Source of the DNA: Klebsiella pneumoniae | Lineage (GTDB): Bacteria; Myxococcota_A; UBA796; GCA-2862545 | Reading direction: 5' to 3' | DNA length: 64,000 nucleotides | Assembly (NCBI GenBank): GCA_945861065.1 | Contig: CAMASI010000002.1 | Span: forward strand, 62,001-126,000 | In this document: one piece after another, positions 59,492 to 64,000 of the stretch | Layout of the letters: each line of letters begins with the position of its first letter | How positions within the stretch are numbered: position 1 is the first letter of the stretch | Translations under genes and position numbers: made by a program | The notes under the pieces: model-generated | Databases searched by the model: none | What the model was told of the DNA's origin: nothing | What the model saw: only the letters and a program-made list of their open reading frames with translations

Positions 59492-60448
59492 TCAGCGCAC
59501 CACGATCGTGCGTAGGTCGTGCGCGCCGTCGGCCCGTGCAAATTCGTAGAACAGGTGCAGATTGCCGTTGAATTCCACGACGTCTACGTAGCGCAAGGAT
59601 CCCGTCGCGTACGGGCTCGTGTAAGCCGGCTCTTGTTTCGTCGTCGTGTGCAGAGAGGTCAGATCCGCCCCTTCCGCCAGACCACAACGCTCCTCATAGT
59701 TTTCAGCGGCGGACGCGCTTCCGTCGTAAAACGCCAGCAATCGTTCCTCGACCCGCACGACACTGTTGATTCGCCGACAGTAGCGGTCCCAACCCGTTCC
59801 TTCGGGCGCGAATACGACGCCATGCCAAGCCCAGTTGCGAAGGTCTTCCGACGACGCGAGGGCCGTCGCTGAAATGCAGTCACCCGTGTTGTAGATGTCG
59901 AGCGTTTCGTGAGACGACGCTGAAGTCGAGGCAGTGCGAACGGCCACACTGAGCAACATCCAGGTTGTAGCGCCCTCTTTCCACAAGTAAGGGTCCTTGA
60001 CGCCTTCCAAATCGACGTCCGACGCGCGAAAAACGACTTCTCGATGTGCTGGGTCGAGCAAACCGAGGTCAGGGCCGCGAAGCACGGCCGTGCACCACCT
60101 GCCGTCGGACGGATCAACGTAGCTGACGAACAAGTGCCACAGCCCGTCCGCAGTGCGCTGCACGGCGCTCCGTTCCAACGAGGCCGTGTCGAACTGGTCC
60201 TTCGTGAAGCGCACGATGTCGTCGAATCGTGCGCCATCGGTGGACGTGGCGATAGCGATTTCGCCGCCTCGTTCGGGGGCGACGCCCCGCGGTCGGCGGA
60301 TTCGGTAGGTCAGCACCCACAAGCCGCTCGCAGGGTCGCGGTAAACACCGGGACATCCAATCCAGTAGCCAGGGCCCGCGCCTGCCGGTTCGCGCAGAAC
60401 ACGGCCGTTCGCGAAATCGGCGGAGGACGGTAGCGTGCCAAATGTCAT
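59492..60448 (-). CDS. Five-bladed beta-propeller glycosidase-like protein (GH43/GH130-like)
   Basis: 318 aa. Repeated blades have the pattern of GH43/GH32/GH130-type propellers: WIGCPGVYRDPASGLWVLTYRIRRP, IATSTDGARFDDI, WHLFVSYVDPSDGRW, GVKDPYLWKEGATTWMLL, ASSEDLRNWAWHGVVF and YVDVVEFNGNLHLFYEFA. No signal peptide is seen. ATG 60448 has GGAG upstream. It lies directly before the GT-C gene, which suggests a shared role in glycan turnover or synthesis. Catalytic residues cannot be assigned with confidence. Confidence 0.78.
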   Translation of the reverse strand: MTFGTLPSSADFANGRVLREPAGAGPGYWIGCPGVYRDPASGLWVLTYRIRRPRGVAPERGGEIAIATSTDGARFDDIVRFTKDQFDTASLERSAVQRTADGLWHLFVSYVDPSDGRWCTAVLRGPDLGLLDPAHREVVFRASDVDLEGVKDPYLWKEGATTWMLLSVAVRTASTSASSHETLDIYNTGDCISATALASSEDLRNWAWHGVVFAPEGTGWDRYCRRINSVVRVEERLLAFYDGSASAAENYEERCGLAEGADLTSLHTTTKQEPAYTSPYATGSLRYVDVVEFNGNLHLFYEFARADGAHDLRTIVVR

Positions 60449-60544
60449 CGATACTCCAAAGCCTCCGGCCCGTACCGCGCTTTTTGTGGCTGGGCCCGAC
60501 GAGGGGAGGGCTACAGGCTAGCGGTTGCCCGTACCGGAGTGGAG

Positions 60545-61549
60545 ATGCCCGACACCACCTTCGAGGAAGGAACGCCGCTGGACCGGTTCCTCCTGGATTC
60601 GCTACGCGAGTATGCCGATGCCACGGGGACATTCGTTTCGCTCATTCAGGCGATCGCGCTTGCCGGCAAACTCATCAGCGCCCGGGTGAACCGTGCGGGT
60701 CTCGCAGGCATGTTGGGGGGTACGGGCGACGTCAACATTCAGGGTGAGTTCGTTCAGAAGCTCGATCGCTACGCGGACGACACGTTCGCGTACGCACTGG
60801 AGCACGGCGGCCACACAGCGATGGTGGTTTCTGAAGAACGCGACGAACCCCTGATTGTGGGGGGACGTTGGAAGAGCGGTCGGTACGTCGTCTGTGTGGA
60901 TCCGCTGGACGGGTCGAGCAATATCGACGTCAACGCGACCATCGGAACGATCTTTGGCATCTTTCGCCGCCTGAGCCCGGAAGGAAGTCCCGCACAACCG
61001 GGTGATGCCTTGCGTTCCGGCCGTGATCTCGCAGCGGCCGGATACCTCGTCTACGGCTCAGGAACGATGCTTGTGCTCGCCACTCCGAAGGGTGTGCAGG
61101 GCTTCACGCTCGACCCTACGGTTGGGGAATTTTTCCTGTCGCACCCGGACATTCGCACACCCGCGGCGAAGATCTACTCGTGCAACGAAGCCTACAGCGA
61201 CGCTTGGCAACCGGGTCTCCGTTCTTGGCTAGCCGACGTCAAGACTAGGGCGTGGTCCTCTCGATATATCGGGAGCCTCGTCGCGGACTTTCATCGCAAT
61301 CTGCTAAAAGGGGGCCTGTTCGTATACCCGGCGACGGCAGGCGCGAAAGAGGGCAAACTACGTCTGTTGTACGAAGCATTCCCACTCGCTTTTATCGCCG
61401 AGAAGGCCGGGGGCGCGGCGACGGACGGCCGCGCGCCGATTCTCGATCGGATTCCGTCAGCACTGCATGACCGAGTGCCGCTCGTGATTGGGAGCGCAGA
61501 CGCCGTCACCGAATTGACAGCACTCATGGCTAAGGACGAGCCGTTCTAG
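60545..61549 (+). CDS. fbp: Fructose-1,6-bisphosphatase, class I
   Basis: 334 aa. Gluconeogenic enzyme. Metal and substrate motifs: EGEFVQKLD-like segment (IQGEFVQKLDRYADD), VVSEERDEPL, the class signature VDPLDGSSNID, YSCNEAYSDAW, RYIGSLVADFHRNLLKGGLFVYPAT and KLRLLYEAFPLAFIAEKAGG. Length is normal. ATG 60545 has GGAG 6 bases upstream; GTG 60539 is possible. Divergent from the GH43-like gene with a 96-base gap. Confidence 0.97.
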   Translation: MPDTTFEEGTPLDRFLLDSLREYADATGTFVSLIQAIALAGKLISARVNRAGLAGMLGGTGDVNIQGEFVQKLDRYADDTFAYALEHGGHTAMVVSEERDEPLIVGGRWKSGRYVVCVDPLDGSSNIDVNATIGTIFGIFRRLSPEGSPAQPGDALRSGRDLAAAGYLVYGSGTMLVLATPKGVQGFTLDPTVGEFFLSHPDIRTPAAKIYSCNEAYSDAWQPGLRSWLADVKTRAWSSRYIGSLVADFHRNLLKGGLFVYPATAGAKEGKLRLLYEAFPLAFIAEKAGGAATDGRAPILDRIPSALHDRVPLVIGSADAVTELTALMAKDEPF

Positions 61550-61599
61550 GCGCGGTCCCCCTTCGACGCGAATAGGCGGCTCGTTCTTGGGGGTGGCAG

Positions 61600-64000
61600 A
61601 TGGCTTGCCTGTCATGGCGTGAGCAGGAGCACGAAGCGTTCGCGGCGCATGGTACGTTCGCTGAACCCGGCGTGGATGCCAATTATCCGCCGTCAAGGAC
61701 CTGCAGAATTGTCAACGCTGCGCTGGAGTTGACGATTGATCCGGTCGGGCGGCGGTTTCAGGGGACCTTACGATTGCACCTGGTGCCGACGCCCCTGTTC
61801 GCTGGGACTTGGAGCCTCGACGCAGAAGAAATCACGGTCGTCAGCGCTATCGACGACAAAGGCGTGCCGCTGACGTGGCTTCCCACGGACCAGGGCCTGC
61901 TGTTCCAGTGCGAGGTGCCGACCTGGGTCGAGCTGAAGTGGACGGGAGAGAATCCGACCCGCGGCATGTACTTCACAGGCCCCACCGCAATTGCGCCCAA
62001 TCGGCAACACATGGCCTGGACACAATGTCAGGACGAAGACTCGCATTTTGTATTTCCATGCCACGACCACCCCGGTGCTCGTCATCCCTGGACCGTCACG
62101 GTGATTGGACCGGTTGGCTACACCGTGTTGTCCAACGGTCGTCGGGTCTCAGAGGAGATCGTCGGCGAGCACATCGTCGGGCGCTTCGCGACGGACGCGC
62201 CGATGCCGGCGTACTTGGTGACCGCCGTTGTCGCGCGTCTCACTGCCCTTGAGCACGAATGGAAACACGTACCGGTTCGTTACCTGGTGCCCGTGGGGGA
62301 GGAGGAAAACGCGCTTCGCGGCATGGGGCGCACACCCGAGATGATGGAGTTGTTCTCCACACTCACCGGAGTTGCTTACCCGTGGGCCCGCTACGACCAA
62401 GTCGTCGTTCACGACTTCGTGTTCGGCGGCATGGAGAACACGGGCTGCACGACCATGACGGACATGCTCCTGGTCGATGAAAAGGGCGCAAGCGAATGGG
62501 AGCCGGACGGACTCGTGGCCCACGAACTCGCCCACCAATGGTTCGGCGACCTCGTGACCTGCCAAGACTGGTCTCAGGGCTGGTTGAACGAGAGTTGGGC
62601 CACAGTCATGGAAGCGGTGTGGTGGAAACACTCTCGACCGGAAGGCGAAGCGACTTGGTACCGTTGGCAGATGGCCAACGGGTATTTCGACGAACACAGC
62701 CGGAGGTATCGCCGACCCATCGTCAGCTACCGGTTCCGAGAACCGATCGACCTGTTTGACCGCCACTTGTACAACAAGGGCGGAATGGTCCTGTGGACGT
62801 TGCTTCAGACGCTTGGGGACAAGGCATTTTGGGGGGGCGTTTCCGCCTATTTGCACACCAATCGCGACGGCACGGTGCACACGCGCCAGTTTCAGCATTC
62901 CCTCGAACAACATACCGGAGCCAACCTCGATCGATTCTTCGACCAATGGATTTTCGGCGCGGGCCATCCGAGTGTCGACGTGTCGCTCGGAGAAGAACCG
63001 GGACTCGTATTGGTCACGGTGGCGCAAAAGCAAAAGGGCGCGGACGTCGCCGCAGCCTTTCATTTCAACCTCGACATCGAGATCGTGCTGGAGGACGGCA
63101 CCCGAACGGCCGTTTCGCTGCCCATTACTGAAACCAAACGGACATTCGCCTTGCCGAGAACCGGCCCGGTCCGGACCGTGCGAATCGACGCGGGCTTTCG
63201 TGTACTTGCGGAAATCGTATTGACCGGCCCTGTGGCATGGCTGATCGCCGCCACCGAGGATCCCTGTCCGGTGCTTGCCCTTCGGGCCTGTGTTGCCCTC
63301 CTCCGGACAGACAAGCGGAAGGGGGTCGAAGCGGTGTGGGACACGAGGTCGGGCCACCCCTGCGCCCAGTTGCGCTCCTCACTCGCAGAACGCCTAGGCG
63401 CACGCCGCGGGGACGACACGCGCGACCGGCTCATAGAAGCGCTTTGCACCGACACGAGCCCGATCGCGCGCCGTGGCGTTGCAGTGGCCTTAGGTGAGTT
63501 TCGGGACAGCGTTTGCGCTGACGCCCTGATGGACGCGTTGACGAAAAATCCCGAGACGTGGCAGTTGCACGCGGCGTTATTGACCAGTTTGGGATCAACT
63601 CGGGACGAGCGTGCAATTCCGGTGCTGCGGAACCACCTGACGCACGAATCGTGGGCGGACACGGTCAAGCGCGGCGCCCTCGCGGGCCTTGGGGCCGGAG
63701 GGTGGGCGGTGGTCTTGACGGACCTCGTGAAGGAGTCCCAACCGGATCGGCAAGACCGTTCTAGGGGGGCCGCTGCCACGGCATTGGCCCGGCTTGCGGA
63801 GCAGCAAGAACCGCTCCGTCGTGTCATCGTCGATCGCCTCATCGAGATGCTCTCCGAACCGGGATTTCGAGCCCAACTCGGAAGCATCGACGCCCTGGGT
63901 CAGTTGCGAGACGCTCGCGCCGAGCGTGCGCTCGTCCTACTGCACTGCACCGCCCCGGACGGCCGAACGCGACGAATGGCCTTTGAGGCCGTCGCCCGAA
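61600..64000 (+). CDS. M1-family aminopeptidase with HEAT-like C-terminus (partial)
   Basis: Open without a stop from ATG 61600 to the window end (about 800 codons). The M1 catalytic set is complete: the substrate motif GGMENTG, the zinc site HELAHQWFGD and NESWA 18 residues on, plus the later LYNKGGMVLWTL. After about residue 530 come helical repeats (AVALGEFRDSVCADALMDAL, AIPVLRNHLTH) like the HEAT/ARM C-terminal domain of larger M1 enzymes. No signal peptide, so it is probably cytoplasmic, trimming N-terminal residues. The start has GGGGGTGG upstream. The 3' end lies beyond the window. Confidence 0.95.
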   Translation, partial: MACLSWREQEHEAFAAHGTFAEPGVDANYPPSRTCRIVNAALELTIDPVGRRFQGTLRLHLVPTPLFAGTWSLDAEEITVVSAIDDKGVPLTWLPTDQGLLFQCEVPTWVELKWTGENPTRGMYFTGPTAIAPNRQHMAWTQCQDEDSHFVFPCHDHPGARHPWTVTVIGPVGYTVLSNGRRVSEEIVGEHIVGRFATDAPMPAYLVTAVVARLTALEHEWKHVPVRYLVPVGEEENALRGMGRTPEMMELFSTLTGVAYPWARYDQVVVHDFVFGGMENTGCTTMTDMLLVDEKGASEWEPDGLVAHELAHQWFGDLVTCQDWSQGWLNESWATVMEAVWWKHSRPEGEATWYRWQMANGYFDEHSRRYRRPIVSYRFREPIDLFDRHLYNKGGMVLWTLLQTLGDKAFWGGVSAYLHTNRDGTVHTRQFQHSLEQHTGANLDRFFDQWIFGAGHPSVDVSLGEEPGLVLVTVAQKQKGADVAAAFHFNLDIEIVLEDGTRTAVSLPITETKRTFALPRTGPVRTVRIDAGFRVLAEIVLTGPVAWLIAATEDPCPVLALRACVALLRTDKRKGVEAVWDTRSGHPCAQLRSSLAERLGARRGDDTRDRLIEALCTDTSPIARRGVAVALGEFRDSVCADALMDALTKNPETWQLHAALLTSLGSTRDERAIPVLRNHLTHESWADTVKRGALAGLGAGGWAVVLTDLVKESQPDRQDRSRGAAATALARLAEQQEPLRRVIVDRLIEMLSEPGFRAQLGSIDALGQLRDARAERALVLLHCTAPDGRTRRMAFEAVAR

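Overview
The window is a dense, GC-rich bacterial chromosome segment with short gaps, many GTG/TTG starts and many 1-4 base stop/start overlaps. MopE-like DxDxDG metal-binding repeats, Cys-TM-Arg tails resembling MYXO-CTERM, PPC-type lipoproteins, an exported tricorn-like protease and a flagellar export cluster point to a flagellated Gram-negative relative of the Myxococcota or another deltaproteobacterial lineage. This placement is an inference from gene content; no rRNA or tRNA gene was seen.

Layout. 1-7.8 kb: a branched-chain 2-oxoacid dehydrogenase E1 alpha/beta fusion (cut by the window edge), a two-TM protein of unknown function, a TPR protein, APS kinase (cysC), divergent plsX, a glycine-rich RRM protein and a HAD-like protein. 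7.9-16.7 kb: two tandem paralogous beta-helix surface proteins, a PhyH-type dioxygenase, a PPC-repeat lipoprotein and a metallophosphoesterase lipoprotein. 16.8-24.1 kb: two glycosyltransferases, an orphan N6-adenine methyltransferase, yicC, gmk and a bifunctional (p)ppGpp synthetase/hydrolase. 24.1-33 kb: a collagen-like plus YadA-head-like lipoprotein with its operon partner, a DTW-domain tRNA modification enzyme, an M19 dipeptidase, two envelope proteins, and a YfgM-like/BamB-like pair. 32.3-45.5 kb: motA-motB, a tricorn-like protease, then flgE-fliL-fliM-fliN-fliO-fliP-fliQ-fliR-flhB and a TGS-less thrS. 45.6-53.9 kb: three barrel-like proteins, then an operon of a lipoprotein, a sensor kinase, a response regulator, an envelope protein and a Tat-exported class V aminotransferase. 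53.9-59.5 kb: degP, a rearranged island flanked by two copies of the degP/glycosyltransferase junction and holding a truncated SulP transporter and a four-helix-bundle remnant, then an intact GT-C glycosyltransferase. 59.5-64 kb: a GH43-like beta-propeller protein, fbp and an M1 aminopeptidase (cut by the window edge).

The most unusual signals are: (1) a window-wide habit of extremely short secretion signals with no Lys/Arg n-region, including lipoprotein signals of only 6-8 residues before the Cys; (2) the island flanked by direct repeats between degP and the GT-C gene, whose arrangement looks like single-crossover integration; (3) an identical bipartite element with the spacing of a sigma-28 promoter upstream of both flgE and fliN; (4) a FliM without the N-terminal CheY-P-binding segment and without the usual GGxG motif. 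No CRISPR array, integrase, insertion sequence or complete restriction-modification system was seen.
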